This document shows positions 1 to 13,852 of a stretch of DNA of 64,000 nucleotides, piece after piece (position 1 is the stretch's first letter; each line of letters starts with the position of its first letter). The DNA comes from Salvelinus alpinus (lineage: Eukaryota > Chordata > Actinopteri > Salmoniformes > Salmonidae). The position numbers were made by a program, and so were the translations under genes. Below the pieces are notes generated by a model. The model was not told the DNA's origin and did not search any database. It saw only the letters and a program-made list of their open reading frames with translations. The stretch is from positions 9,688,997-9,752,996 of the forward strand of contig NC_092092.1 of the NCBI RefSeq assembly GCF_045679555.1, given 5' to 3'.

Positions 1-302
1 GTGACATTTGGAACATATGGCAAAAGACAATAGGCTACACAGGCAAATTTCCAGCAGTGGGAAAATAACTAAAATGTTGTTATTGAGTGTCAGTTGTTGA
101 GTACTTAGACCTGTAGGCCTTTCTAACATCCTACCTGACAAATATAGTATAATACTATTAGAAAACTGTGCCTAAAAAGTTGTTACGAGGAACATTTTGA
201 TCTGTTCTTAAATATTTAATTTCACCTCGGAGAGCACCACGGCTGCCCCTCTCGGTCTCTCGAACACGGAGGAAGATAGGCCTCAGTTTATCCTCAGTTG
301 GG
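1..302. other. unassigned intergenic sequence
   Basis: I see no coding, RNA or repeat signature here beyond AT-rich spacer leading into a SINE. Confidence 0.4.
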
Positions 303-519
303 GATCCTGAGTGGCGCAGCAGTCTAAGGCACTGCATAGCAGTGTTAGAGGTGTCACTACAGACCAGGTTCAATCCCGGGCTGTATCACAACTGGCCGTG
401 ATCAGGAGTCCCATAGGGCGGCGCACAATTGGCCCAGCCTCGTCCGAGTTAGGGAATGGTTTGGCCGGGGTAGAATTTGTTCTTAACTGACTGTCGAGTT
501 AAATAAAGGTTAAAAAAAA
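303..519 (+). repeat. tRNA-derived SINE (second salmonid head type)
   Basis: An A-box-like TGGCGCAGCAGTCTAAGGC near 312 and a B box GGTTCAATCCC at 367-377 form a Pol III head. The tail ends TTAAATAAAGGTT plus an A-run, the 3' end shared with salmonid HpaI-type SINEs. The head differs from the tRNA-Lys head of HpaI, so this is a separate family that I cannot name with certainty. Confidence 0.8.
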
Positions 520-1820
520 ACGACCCCAGATTAGCCTACTCATAAGGGGAACCAAAAGCTGACCGCTATGACTTAGGCTATCTGTGAAGTATGGCTCGTA
601 ATACATATTTGCATCCTTTTGGAATCCAGCCGTCATCATCGAAACCGCCCGTAGAGGGTTAAACGTATAGGCTAGTAAAAAGGGAATGGGAATATCAACA
701 AAACAGACTAACCGAAATGCTTGCAATATGAGGACCTTATACAGATTTTCCAAAGTAGGCGAATGTAAAAACAAAGTATATTTTCACACAATTAAACAAA
801 CATTTTAGTGCAAGCCATGTATCTGTGATTTGTTCAAGGATGGGAGGAAAGAAGGATGCATACAGGTAGGATCTTAATTTGAGCCAGTTTGCTACAGCAA
901 ATGTATATTTTTGTAGGTGTTGATACATTTTTCGTCAGGGCAAATCAAGTCTGAAATGTCTAAGTGGAAATTACACACTTTACAAGCATTTTTAAACTCA
1001 AATACACTACAAGTTTGCATTTCCTGCTGTGCAGGAAAATTCTCAGCAACAAAAGAGTGATCAAATTAATATCCTACATCTGTAGGGCCTAGGCTATCCC
1101 AAAACAGGGATAAACAGTCTCCACTATAGACGGTGCGTTTGTCTCAGCTATACCGCTAACTTACGCTACCATTTGACCACCGTACATAGAGGCCTAGACA
1201 TATAGCTTATAATAATGCACCGTAAAGTTGCTATCTCAGGTGGGGCTTTACCCAAAACCTAGGCCCCCTGCCCATGGTTATGCAAATACATCAAGTGATC
1301 CAACAGATTGTGTACAACATTATTGAGATGATTTGAAATATTAAAGTGAACTGTTATGACAGTTTGACATTAGTCCCTCGGCACATGGCTCTGTCCGAGG
1401 GATAAAATACAAAACTACAAAGCAGAGGCTCCTATCATCAGGTTTTCAGTCATCCCAGATATAAAAGCTGTCATAGAGGTCAAGGCTATTACTACAGTTA
1501 AACTGGACAACCTTCTATTCAACTCATTCATAGGCAGACAGAAATACTTTCCATTTTTTCCAATGATTAAATCAGTCTTCCAATTGTGAGACTGGCTGTT
1601 ACATTTGTAAATACGTAAGTGTTGTTTCACTTCAAAACATTGATAATTGGTGGGGCCATGTAATGGATTGGTTTGTCACTTGTCCTGACTCTTCTAAACA
1701 CTTGGCTAGAACCAGACATGGGCAGTATTTATGTTACATGTATTTGAAATACATGTTTTTTAAATTACTTTTGAGTATTTTGTCATTTGTATTTCACCGG
1801 CCTGAACTACATCCAATGTA
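520..1820. other. unassigned intergenic sequence
   Basis: About 1.3 kb of AT-rich sequence. Only short incidental open frames are present, with no recognisable domain or splice-bounded exon. A stretch near 1,700-1,800 resembles low-complexity repeat DNA (ATGTATTTGAAATACATG is palindromic). Confidence 0.4.
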
Positions 1821-2354
1821 CAGGTAACTGACAAAATGAAGGAAACACCAACATAAAGTGTCTTAATAGGGTGCTGGGCCACTTCGAGCCAGAACAGGTT
1901 CAATGCGCCTTGGCATAGATTCTAGAAGTGTCTGGAACTGTATTGGAGAGATGTGACACCATTCTTCGACGAGAGATTCCATCATTTGGTGTTTTGTTGT
2001 TGATGGTGGAAAACGCCGTCTCAGAACGCCGTCTCACTCCAGAATCTCCCATAAGTGTTCAATTGGGTTGAGATCTGGTGATTGAGACGGCCATGGCATA
2101 TGATTTACATTGTTTTTATGCTTATCAAACTATTCAGTGACCACTCATGCCCTGTGGATGGCAGCATTGCCATCCTATGGGGCAATAACTATGGTAGCCA
2201 AAATAATGGCCTGCCCAGCATTTTTATACATGATGGAACGTTAATTGCTTAATTAACTCAGGAACTACACCTGTGTGGAAGCACATGCTTTCAATATGCA
2301 TGTACATTTATCCCTCATTTACTCAATTGTTTCCATTATTTCAGCAGTTACCTG
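1821..2354 (-). mobile_element. internally deleted Tc1-like DNA transposon
   Basis: The ends are inverted: CAGGTAACTG at the left and CAGTTACCTG at the right, each flanked by TA, the Tc1/mariner target. The left portion carries antisense transposase wording (the region around AATTGGGTTGAGATCTGG). The central transposase is largely missing, leaving 534 bp. This is a non-autonomous derivative; the transposase strand is inferred from the residual coding sequence. Confidence 0.8.
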
Positions 2355-2869
2355 TATTTGGTAACAAGATACTGTTGAGACCTGTAGTTTGTATTTTCAA
2401 AAATAAATTAAACTTACTTTTCTACAACATTTTTTATAGCGATTCACAATGTTGTGGCATTGGTATCATGTAAATGTAAAAATGAACAAAGCATGTTGAG
2501 TATTATTCTAATGAGCTACTCTCCAGAAACAGGGCCAATAATAATACCCAGTGTGCTTTGCAATTTAAAAAAATTATAATATTCAGAACCCTTAACTCAA
2601 TACTTTATTGAGGCACATTTAACTGCGATTACAACCTTGAGTCTTCTTGGGTATGATGCTACAAGCTTGGCACACCTGTATTTGGGGAGTTTCTCCCATT
2701 CTTCTCTGCAGATCCTCTCAAGCTCTGTCAGGTTGGATGGGGAGCATTGCTGCACAGCTATTTTCAGGTCTCTCCAAAGATATTGGATTGGGTTCAAATC
2801 CGGGCTCTGGCTGGGCCACTCAAGGACATTCAGAGACTTGTCCCGAAGCCACTCCTGCGTTGTCTTGTC

Positions 2870-3078
2870 TTTTATTTTATTTTTTTATTTAACTAGGCAA
2901 GTCAGTTAAGAACAAATTCTTATTTACAATGGCGGCCTAGGAACAGTGAGTTACCTGCCTTGTTCAGGAGCAGAACGACAGATTTTTTTTACCTTGTCAG
3001 CTCTGTGATTCGATCTAGTCTAGCAACCTTTTGGTTACTGGCCCAACACTCTAACCACTAGTCTACCAGCCGCCCCCC
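2870..3078 (-). repeat. HpaI-type SINE (tRNA-Lys derived), antisense
   Basis: Read on the minus strand it runs from a GGGGCGGC head through a tRNA-like region with a B-box-like segment (degraded) to AAGAATTTGTTCTTAACTG and TAGTTAAATAAA. It sits inside the Tc1 copy and appears to replace roughly 100 bp of it. HpaI SINEs are a salmonid-wide family. Confidence 0.85.
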
Positions 3079-3204
3079 GCTCTGGAGTAAGTTTTCATCA
3101 AGGATCTCTCTGTACTTTGTTCCGTTCATCTTTCACTCAATCCTGGCTAGTCTCCCAGTCTCTACCGCTAAAAAACATCCCCACAGCATGATGCTGCCAT
3201 GCTT

Positions 3205-3282
3205 CCAAGATTGAACTCTTTGGCCTGACATGACGCTTGGCATTCAGAAGCTTGGCATTCAGGCCAAAGAGTTCAATCTTGG
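3205..3282. repeat. perfect 24-bp inverted repeat inside Tc1
   Basis: Arms at 3,205-3,228 and 3,259-3,282 are exact reverse complements around a 30-bp loop. The related Tc1 copies carry only one copy of this sequence, so this is a local inverted duplication in the decayed transposase. Confidence 0.85.
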
Positions 3283-4105
3283 TTTCATCAGACCAGAGAA
3301 TCTTGTTTCTCATGGTCTGAGAGTCTTTAGGTGCCTTTTGGCAAACTCCAAGCGGGCTGTCATGTGCCTTTTACTGAGGAGTGGCTTCCATCTGGCCTGA
3401 TTGGTGGAGTGCTGCAGAGATGGGAGAAAGTTCCAGAAGGACAACCATCTCCACAAAGGAACTCTGGAGCTGTGTCAGAGTGACCATCGGGTTCTTGGTC
3501 ACCTCGCTGACCAAGGCCCTTCTCCCCCGATTGCTCAGTTTGGCCGGGCGGACAATTCTAGGTAGTGTCTTGGTGGTTCCAAACTTCTTTCATTTTAGAA
3601 TGATGGAGGCTACTGTGTTCTTCAGGACCTTCAATGCTGCAGAAATGTTTTGGTACCCTTCCCCAGATCTGTGCCTCGACACGATCCTGTCTCGGAGCTC
3701 TACGGACAATTCCTTCGACCTCATGGCTTGGTGTTTGCTCTGACATGCATTGTCAACTGTGGGACCTTATATAGACAAGTGTGTGCCTTTCCAAATCATG
3801 TCCAATCAATTGAATTTACCACAGGTGGACCCTGTCGTAAATCAAGTTGTAGAAACATCTCAAGGATGGTCAATGGAAACAGGATGCACCTGAGCTCAAT
3901 TTCAAGTCTCATAGCAAAGGTTTTGAATACTTATGTAAATAAGGTATTTGCAAACATTTCTAAAAACCTGTTTAAGCTTTGTCATTATGGGGTATTGTGT
4001 GTAGATTGATGAGGATAAAAACAGATTTAATCCATTTCAGAATAAGGCTGTAACTTAACAAAATGTGCAAAAGTCAAGGAGTCTGAATACTTTTCAAATG
4101 CACTG

Positions 4106-4734
4106 TATGTATTCCTGTGGAAGCTGGATGTATTTCTGACACACCTGTTTCCGAACATGGGCTTGTAAATTATCTGTTGCTTTGGTATACAATACTTCTT
4201 GTTACTCTGCCATTGACTTTATTAGATCAAATTGGAGTTTCAAAAACGCAGCTCAAATGACGCAGGGTCATTAACCCCAAATGTCTTCGGGCTGCATGTA
4301 TTTCTGACACCCAGTTTAGGAACATGGCAATGGTTGGAGTATGTCACTGACAGGGGGTAATTATTTGGACTACTTTTTGTAACTCTGCCATTTATGCTAT
4401 TTAATATGTTTGTCCAAAGATCTGTGAAACTTGCTGAAAAACAACACAGCTCCCCATTTTATCCAAATTTACTTAAACACTGCATGAAAAAAAGTGAAAA
4501 CCTCATAATCTATACTGTGGACCACAGAGAGATCCTGTACAGGCCAGCACGTTATTATGACCTTATTAGTTGACCCATTAAGTCCTTACATTGGCAATCG
4601 TAATAGATTTACAGCGACATATGTGACCTGGATAATAAGATCTAAATGAACCAAGCCCAGCTCAGTTGTTTTATGGATCAATGCCACAGCATGTGACATT
4701 TCACATCTAGATTTAGACTGCTGATCTAGTTTCT
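4106..4734. other. unassigned spacer with a diverged direct repeat
   Basis: The phrase ATGTATTTCTGACAC occurs at about 4,127 and again near 4,297, followed each time by related wording including AACTCTGCCATT. This suggests an old, diverged tandem duplication of about 170 bp. Nothing coding is seen. Confidence 0.45.
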
Positions 4735-5635
4735 GCTGTTCTGCCTACGACTATGGTACCCTGACCTGTTCACCGGACGTGCTACCTTGTCACAGACTAG
4801 CCTAGGCAGCCGCTAGTTGGCGCTAGATCTGCACTATCGTCTAGGATTGATGTGCATTCTTCGGGTAATACACTTGTGTCCCCCATGGACCGACTCGTAC
4901 CTAAAGCATCCTCCATTAAGGCTGCAAAGGCATCATTTTCCTCCTTAACTAGCTTTAATGGCGAGCCTCTGGGGGGAAAAACGGGAAAGATATGTGCATT
5001 GTCTAAATAAAACACATTTTTCCATCACCATTTTGGGATTTTCGTGCAATTTAGGATGTTGCACACCCTTGTCTGAAGGCGGTGTATACGACGGGTGTCT
5101 TACCGAAGTATGCGTAGAAGATAGTGCAGCTCTAGCGCCCACTATTGGCTGCCTAAGCTAGTCCCGGACCTGCTGTTTTGTCTCTCCCCTCCTCTCCCTC
5201 TCTCTCTCTCTCCCCCCCCTCTCTCTCTCTCTCTCCCCTCCTCTCTCTCTCTCTCTCTCCCTATGAAAAGCCAACTGGCATGAAAAGCCAACTGACATTT
5301 ACTCCTGAGGTGCTGACCTGTTACACCCTCTATAACCACTGTGATTATTATTTGACACTGCTGGTCATCTATGAACCTGTACACATCTTGAGGAACGATC
5401 TGGCCTAAATGGCCATGTACTCTTATCTCCACCTGGCACAGCCAGAAGAAGACTGACCACGCTTTGGAGCCGGGTTCTTCTCTAGGTTTTGTCATAGGTC
5501 CTTGCTTTTCTAGGGAGTTTTTCCTAGCCACTGTGCTTCTACTTCTGGATTGCTTGCTGTTTGTGGTTTTAGGCTGGGTAAGCACTTTGACAACTGCCGA
5601 TGTAAAAAGGGCTTTATAAAATACATTTGATTTGA
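4735..5635 (+). mobile_element. L2-like LINE 3' tail, split by a MITE
   Basis: The flanks match the 3' untranslated part of the LINE copy at 10.1-11.9 kb, including CTGACCTGTTCACCGGACGT and the terminal GGCTTTATAAAATACATTTG. There is no reverse transcriptase; this is a 5'-truncated copy. A CT tract lies at 5,176-5,262, and AAGCCAACTGGCATG is locally duplicated. Confidence 0.8.
4796..5162. mobile_element. 367-bp MITE-like element with ~46-bp terminal inverted repeats
   Basis: The left end ACTAGCCTAGGCAGCC and the reverse complement of the right end ACTAGCTTAGGCAGCC match, and the similarity runs about 46 bp with few mismatches. A second inverted block (around CTTCGGGTAATACAC and its partner) follows. 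The flanks CACAG and CCCGG could be a diverged 5-bp target duplication of CCCAG, the sequence at the same place in the uninterrupted LINE copy. No transposase is present and the superfamily is unknown. Confidence 0.75.
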
Positions 5636-6170
5636 TTGAACTGGCTGTGACATTTTGATGGATTGTATCATGTGCTCAGTTGGCATATAAGTGAGGGGAA
5701 CACATCCCCCCTTTAATTCCAGAGGGCTATTTTGTCACCCCCCATCATTTTCAATCAACCTAATGAGCCACTTAGTTCATAGAACCGCGATTACAATACA
5801 AGCTAAATGTGGTTGTGTCAAAATGTTTTCTTCCAACAAATTTGCCTCTAATTTTTAAAGGTTGGAGCTATCAGTTATTCCCATTACAGTCACGACTCTC
5901 GGGAACACGTGCATGTCTTCTCTTTCCCTCTACGACGCTCACATGCCGCGCAGGACACGTTAGAAGGGACTGTGACAAAATCACATTTGATAGCACTGCA
6001 GGGGCTGCATCCACAAAGAGTCTCCCAGTAGAAGATTGGTGGTAAGTGCTGAGTAGAGACATTTCCCTCATACTCTTATAAGTAAAAAATAAAAGCTATG
6101 CATGAAGCCTCTTAGTCCTGAGAGTCGATCGATATTTAGGAGACCTCATGAGCTGTCCTAACAAATCCAG
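5636..6170. other. unassigned intergenic sequence
   Basis: No recognisable gene or repeat. Short open frames overlap on both strands without domains. Confidence 0.4.
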
Positions 6171-6312
6171 GCTGTATCACATCCGGCCGTGATTGGGAGT
6201 CCCATAGGGTGGCGCAGAACTGGCCCAGCGTCATCCGGGTTTGGCCATCATTGTAAATAAGAATTTGTGTTAACTGACTTGCCTAGTTAAATAAAGGTAA
6301 AAAAAAAAAACG
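6171..6312 (+). repeat. 5'-truncated tRNA-derived SINE
   Basis: It contains GGCTGTATCACATCCGGCCGTGA, the same body as the SINE at 303-519, and the common tail TTGCCTAGTTAAATAAAGG plus an A-run. The Pol III head is missing. Confidence 0.75.
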
Positions 6313-6730
6313 TTTTAAGTTACCAACAGGTGTCTTGATAATGCAGTGAGTCCGTGGTTCCTGCGACACATGCAATTGTGTTGGAGTTGTTGAAATAATG
6401 TTTTTATATTTCTATGATCAATCCATAAATAATCTAGATCTATATACAACAGTATGTCTTGCGCTTTTGACAATGACTTCACAAGGCCTATTTCACATGA
6501 TATGCCTAAATACTTAGAACCACTAGGCTAATAAATAAACATGTTTTTCTTTCGATTATTTCATTACCTACATTGTGCTATTTCATGTTATCCCTTTTGA
6601 GCGCAACATCGTTGTTAAAAAATATTCCTAAATTGGGCATGCCTAGGAGTTGGGCAATTGAAGACATCTAGGGTTTATGTTAAATGTGATTGTGTTCGAT
6701 GAAAATGACAGACCTTTGAAACGTTGTATG
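6313..6730. other. unassigned intergenic sequence
   Basis: AT-rich sequence with nothing recognised. Confidence 0.4.
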
Positions 6731-6966
6731 TGTAACAGTATAACTTTAGACCGTCCCCTCGCCCCGACACGGGCGCGAACCAGGGACCCTCTGCACACAT
6801 CGACAACAGTCACCCACGAAGCGTCGTTACCCATCGCTCCACAAAAGCCGCGGCCCTTGCAGAGCAAGGGGAAACCCTACTTCAGGTCTCAGAGCAAGTG
6901 ACGTAACCGATTGAAATGCTATTAGCGCGTACCCGCTAACTAGCTAGCCATTTCACATCCGTTACA
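6731..6966 (-). repeat. terminal repeat 1 of TRIM-like element
   Basis: It differs from repeat 2 mainly by six extra bases in the stretch around CCCCGACACGGGCGCGAACC and a few substitutions. Confidence 0.7.
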
Positions 6967-7029
6967 CTCACCCCCCTTTCAACCTCCTCCTTTTCCGCAG
7001 CAGCCAGTGATCCGGGTCAACAGCATCAA

Positions 7030-7259
7030 TGTAACAGTATAACTTTATGGCGTCCCCTCGCCCCGACGCGAACCAGGGACCCTCTGCACACATCAACAAC
7101 GGTCGCCCACGAAGCATCGTTACCCATCGCTCCACAAAGGCCGCGGCCCTTGCAGAGCAAGGGGAAACCCTACTTCAGGTCTCAGAGCAAGTGACGTAAC
7201 CGATTGAAATGCTATTAGCGCGTACCCGCTAACTAGCTAGCCATTTCACATCCGTTACA
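7030..7259 (-). repeat. terminal repeat 2 of TRIM-like element
   Basis: A near-identical direct copy of the repeat at 6,731-6,966, ending TTACA immediately before the TATG flank. Confidence 0.7.
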
Positions 7260-7773
7260 TATGCAATATTATCGGCAAGTGACTTGATAAAAGGGAGTTA
7301 AGTTGTTAAACGGGGTGCCAAGTGTGTTGATATAATGGTAACATTGTCAAAATTCCGCTTTTAACAACCATCAGAATTGGTTAAATAAAGGTCATGCATG
7401 CCAACAAATTAGGCAAAAATCTGGCAAAATTTATATCAAACGTTTTACCATGCAACATTCACCTTGGTTGGCTGAACCATGCCATAGAATTCACAGCGGG
7501 TGATGCCTCATCGCGATTGGTTATTAATTTGCAACAATGTCAATGAGCATCGTCACTATCTTTCCTTGGCAGTACCTCAAACTTTCGTGATTACCAGCTG
7601 AGAAACCTGTATGCGTTGATTTTACTCCTGGACTCAGAGTTTGTCTGTGCAGTGTCTTAACGTCATCCTAAAACCTACTCTGAGCTGGGAGTTTTTGTCT
7701 TCTTGATGAAACAGGTTTTAACAGGATTCCTATGGTCTTTTCTGAGATGCTTTGTGGATACGGGCCAAGATCG

Positions 7774-7810
<37 letters not shown>

Positions 7811-8528
7811 TTATAACCAGATGATCCTAGTACCTGTCTGATGCATTTAAATTACTAGACACCAAAAACCCTTCAGATTAAAATATGGGCTACCTAATTT
7901 GACATATCTTTGTGTGTTATTTAGTGCATTTATTGAGGTAACGGCAGTAATACGCGCATGTTGATTTTGTCTATCCTACCAGACGCGTTCATGACACACA
8001 GGTTAAAATACCAAAACCAAATGTGAACCACAAGTCAAAACACACATGAAACATTCATGGACATTTAGCTAGCTTATTGTTGCTAGCTAATTTGTCCTAG
8101 GAGATAAACATTAGGTTGTTATTTTACCTGAAAAAATAAGAAACCCGCACACTGCTCTTGTTAGTATCACTGCTCTTTATTAAGATTTACTTTTTTTGCT
8201 GGATCTTTGTAGAATTTTGACCCGTTTTTAGTCATACAAAATCATGTGTTCTCTACTCTGACAATTAATCCACAGATAAAAAGGGAAACCTAGTTTGTTT
8301 TCTTTAATCTCTCCTACATCTTTCTTCATGTACTTCTTCTGTGGATTTTATATCGCGGTTGACAACCAACTTTAAACTGCATTACCACAACCAATTGTAG
8401 TGTGGCCTTCTTCGTCTTTCGTCTTCTTTGCTGTTTAACGGCGTCTTCTTTGCAGTTTAAATTCAACATCCAATATGTTGAATTACCGCCCCCAACTGGA
8501 CTATAATATAAATCCAGTTTACTTTGTA
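7260..8528. other. unassigned intergenic sequence with CA microsatellite
   Basis: A (CA)n tract occupies 7,777-7,809. Around 8,410-8,460 the words CTTCTTTGC and GTTTAA are locally repeated. No gene is recognised. Confidence 0.45.
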
Positions 8529-9025
8529 TGTAACATCTGCTTCCAACTCACACCCTCAAACACGTAGATCCCCTGAACGCAGCTCACTCTCCAGATCCCA
8601 ATCACCTGAATTCTGATCACCTGTTCACACACCTGTATGTCATTATCAAACACTATTTAGTTCAGTTCTTTGCACTCCATCACTGTGAGGTATTGTTTAT
8701 TTTGTGACACGTCTTTCAGAACGCTGGGTTGCCTGTGATTTATGCATTCTGTGTATGATAGATTTGCCTGCCTCACTAACAACGCCTATTCCCTGCCTGT
8801 ACTTTAGCCTATCGGATTGTCTGTTATCAACCTATTGCCTGATCTCCTGGACTACGTTACTAGCCTTTTCCCTGCCTGTAATGTTGCCCTTTTGGACCCC
8901 CTGTGTATGACCTTCTGCCTGCCCCTGGACCCAGCTACCTGCCTCCTCCTGTGGTCCTTTGCAATAAACACCTGCTGTGCCCTGCACTTGAAACCAGCTC
9001 TCTGTCTCCCCTCGTGTTCATTACA
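8529..9025 (+). mobile_element. solo LTR, Gypsy-like
   Basis: The segment starts TGTAACATCTG and ends GTTCATTACA. It includes a late AATAAACACCTGCTG polyadenylation-type region, as in Gypsy LTRs of salmonids. The flanks TTGTA and TTGTG are a near-match 5-bp target duplication. No internal region is present, so it probably arose by LTR-LTR recombination. Confidence 0.65.
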
Positions 9026-9179
9026 TTGTGATACAAAGTGGAAAAGGTAAAACTTAACTAAAAACTAAATTTAAAAAACACCCTTCCAACTAACCCTAAA
9101 CTCATTAAAAACTCATGGAACACCACCACTCAACAGACCCTGTAACTCTTCAGAAGTCAAATCTCGTATACTCAAATAC

Positions 9180-9262
9180 TTTACATTTAACATTTAAGTC
9201 ATTTAGCAGACGCTCTTATCCAGAGCGACTTACAAATTGGTGCATTCAATTGGTGCAATACT
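9180..9262 (+). repeat. conserved fish SINE/LINE tail fragment
   Basis: It contains CATTTAGCAGACGCTCTTAT followed by CCAGAGCGACTTACAAATTG, a motif dispersed in many teleost genomes as the tail of short retroelements. The parental element is not determined. Confidence 0.6.
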
Positions 9263-11935
<2,673 letters not shown>

Positions 11936-12033
11936 ATCAACGAGGGGCTATGCATTCTATGAAAAATAATGAAGGCTGTGAAGGTGTGTTCTACGACGCG
12001 CGATAGCGAAGTGGAACTGACCTTCCACAGTTG

Positions 12034-12115
12034 CTGTAACGCTCGTCTTCCTCCTCTTCTGAGGAGGAGTAGTAGGAAGGATCGGAGGACCAATGCGCAG
12101 CAGCATAATAGGCTA
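12034..12115 (+). mobile_element. Gypsy-like LTR 5' fragment
   Basis: The run TGTAACGCTCGTCTTCCTCC, then CTTCTGAGGAGGAGTAG and GGACCAATGCGCAG, resembles the start of salmonid Gypsy LTRs. The remainder is absent. Confidence 0.55.
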
Positions 12116-12939
12116 ATACATTCAATATGCTGTAAACTATTGTATATTTGTTGAACTGTTCCACTTTCTCATCCCTCATCACCCTAATTACTATAACACA
12201 CCCCTCACTGTGGTCATTGGCTGCACTAATTGCAGTGTTTGTCTATACAACAAGGAGCAAGCACTCATGATATTACTCTGAAGAAAGCACTGTAAAACGT
12301 TGGTGGTTTACCCAATACATTACTGGAAGCTTATATATATTGTGTGCAACTCTCTATTTATATAGCTTGAAAATACAATCTACACAGGACTTTCTAATCA
12401 GCAGGGCTGCGTTCACTACATTTCTACGTTCTGGAACGTTCAATTGAACGGAAACGGGGCTGTACTGAACGACCAGTTGAAAAACGGGGAGGGTTTGGGG
12501 AATGCTGTCAGCATGGCCACTACCGTTTAAACACGTCACTCATTGCTTCAAGCCAAACCTCGCCACACCCACCAAACGGAAACAAACGTAAGTCGAAGTC
12601 TGTTCAAAAACGTTGTGGGGAAACGGGTCGTTCCGTAAAAACTGTTATACTAAGATAATACGATTATTGAAATGCTGTGCTGGTGTTATGAGTCGTCGGA
12701 AGTGTAATGGACAGTTTTAGCCAACTGAAATGTGAGACAAATAAAAGCGCCCCCAGCAGCTTTAATAGATCATAGCCTACTGTAGATAACTAAACATTTA
12801 ACAGTTTTACGAACTGTAATTGAACGCCTAAATGTTTATTTTCTAGCATTTTAATATGATTTCACCAGATAAATCATACTTAGCAAAGCCCGAGGTAACA
12901 GCCAACTCTGTCACAAGCGTGTGAGGACTGAATGGTGCT
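12116..12939. other. unassigned intergenic sequence
   Basis: No gene is recognised. A fragment near 12,280-12,320 (AGAAAGCACTGTAAAACG) may be old repeat. Confidence 0.4.
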
Positions 12940-13095
12940 TTCAGGACAACTGACAATTCAGGGAAAAAACGAGGCCAAATCATGATGTAAGTGATCTTCA
13001 GGTCGGAATTCCGAGTTGGATGACGTTCAAACGATTTTTCTAGTCGGAGCTCTTTTTTCCTAGCTACCAGTTGTCTGAGATTTCCGAGTTCCCAG
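12940..13095. repeat. dispersed foldback-type repeat, copy 1
   Basis: It shares AATTCCGAGTTGGATGAC and nearby wording (AAAAAACGAGG, CATGATG) with 21,410-21,660. Internal words such as CCGAGTT recur, as in short palindromic salmonid repeats. Class unknown. Confidence 0.55.
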
Positions 13096-13675
13096 TTGTT
13101 TTGAAAGTGGCAACACGGTTATACATCTGAACTTTGCATCGATCTTGTCCTGCGTTTATTATTTGTACTACCGACAATACACCACTAGAGGTCAGGTGAT
13201 GAACGGTAATCATTGATGCAATCAAAAACTGTGGCGCACTACGAATACCGTACGTCTTTGTGGATGATCTCATTTTATGTAATGTGAGCAAAGAAAGCTT
13301 TATTTGGGGAAAAGGAAAAAACAAAGCGACACTCAAATAAAAGTAATGGACAGAAAATGAAAGAAATTCAGTCAAACTCGAGTCTAATTTCTCTCAATTG
13401 TTTCAATTTCACTATTTCAGTGCAAAAAAATAGGCTACAATGTTTTATTATCATGTAGGCCTACACATGTCCCATGCCTTTGGTGATTTACAGGCTAATA
13501 ACGAATATGTAGCCTAATAATTACAATTAATTCCTCGAATCTCTCCGTGTTGCCTGGTGTGCAATTACGCAATGGACACAGTGGAGTTGAAGCTGCCGCC
13601 AGCAGGCAGCTTCTCTCTTATTGTTACATAACCCATCTGATCAACAGACCCAAGGCATCCATCCACTACACCAGG
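13096..13675. other. unassigned intergenic sequence
   Basis: Nothing recognised beyond short frames. Confidence 0.4.
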
Positions 13676-13852
13676 GCTCTTCAATCCTCTTCCTGGAGAT
13701 ATAGTGTCCTGTAGGTTTTCGCTCCAACCCTAATCTAGCCCACCTGATTCTAATAATTAGCTGGTTGATAAACTGCATCAGGTTAGTTACAGCTGGGGTT
13801 GGAGCTAAAACTTACAGGAGGGTAGCTGTCCAGGACAAGTATTTATGACCAC
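13676..13852. repeat. palindromic dispersed repeat
   Basis: TCCTGTAGGTTTTCGCTCCAAC in the left arm pairs with GTTGGAGCTAAAACTTACAGGA in the right arm, and CACCTGATTCTAATAATTAGCTGG lies in the middle. This is a foldback element common in teleosts, probably a non-autonomous DNA transposon. Confidence 0.7.

Larger units (their letters stand above)
2597..3746 (-). pseudogene. Tc1 transposase pseudogene
   Basis: Only pieces of a transposase remain: the N-terminal region (3,558-3,746) and the C-terminal part with NPIQYLW (2,597-2,797). They lie in different frames, separated by a SINE and a small inverted duplication. The intact protein is a cut-and-paste DDE transposase. No functional product is expected. 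Confidence 0.8.
2577..4105 (-). mobile_element. Tc1/mariner transposon with decayed transposase
   Basis: The right end GAATACTTTTCAAATGCACTG followed by TA is a Tc1 terminal repeat; the left end is degraded. On the minus strand, residues beginning MSEQTPSHEVEGIVRR (3,746 leftwards) are the transposase N-terminus, and the segment NPIQYLWRDLKIAV (near 2,790) carries the DDE-domain C-terminus. Stops and a SINE insertion make it non-functional. It belongs to the same family as the fragments at 35.7 kb and 58.1 kb. Confidence 0.85.
6731..7259 (-). mobile_element. TRIM-like element with two direct terminal repeats
   Basis: Two direct repeats of 236 bp (6,731-6,966) and 230 bp (7,030-7,259) each start TGTAACAG and end CGTTACA, the TG...CA ends of LTRs. 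They bound only 63 bp of internal sequence. The flanks share TATG, a 4-bp target duplication. On the minus strand the internal segment has a purine tract (GGAAAAGGAGGAGG onwards) just before the downstream repeat, as expected of a polypurine tract, so I assign the minus strand. No gag or pol and no clear primer-binding site are seen. Each repeat holds a B-box-like GGTTCGCG on the minus strand. Confidence 0.65.

Noticed and set aside
303-519. Functional tRNA gene
   Set aside because: It has Pol III boxes but continues into a SINE body with an A-rich tail and does not form a complete cloverleaf.
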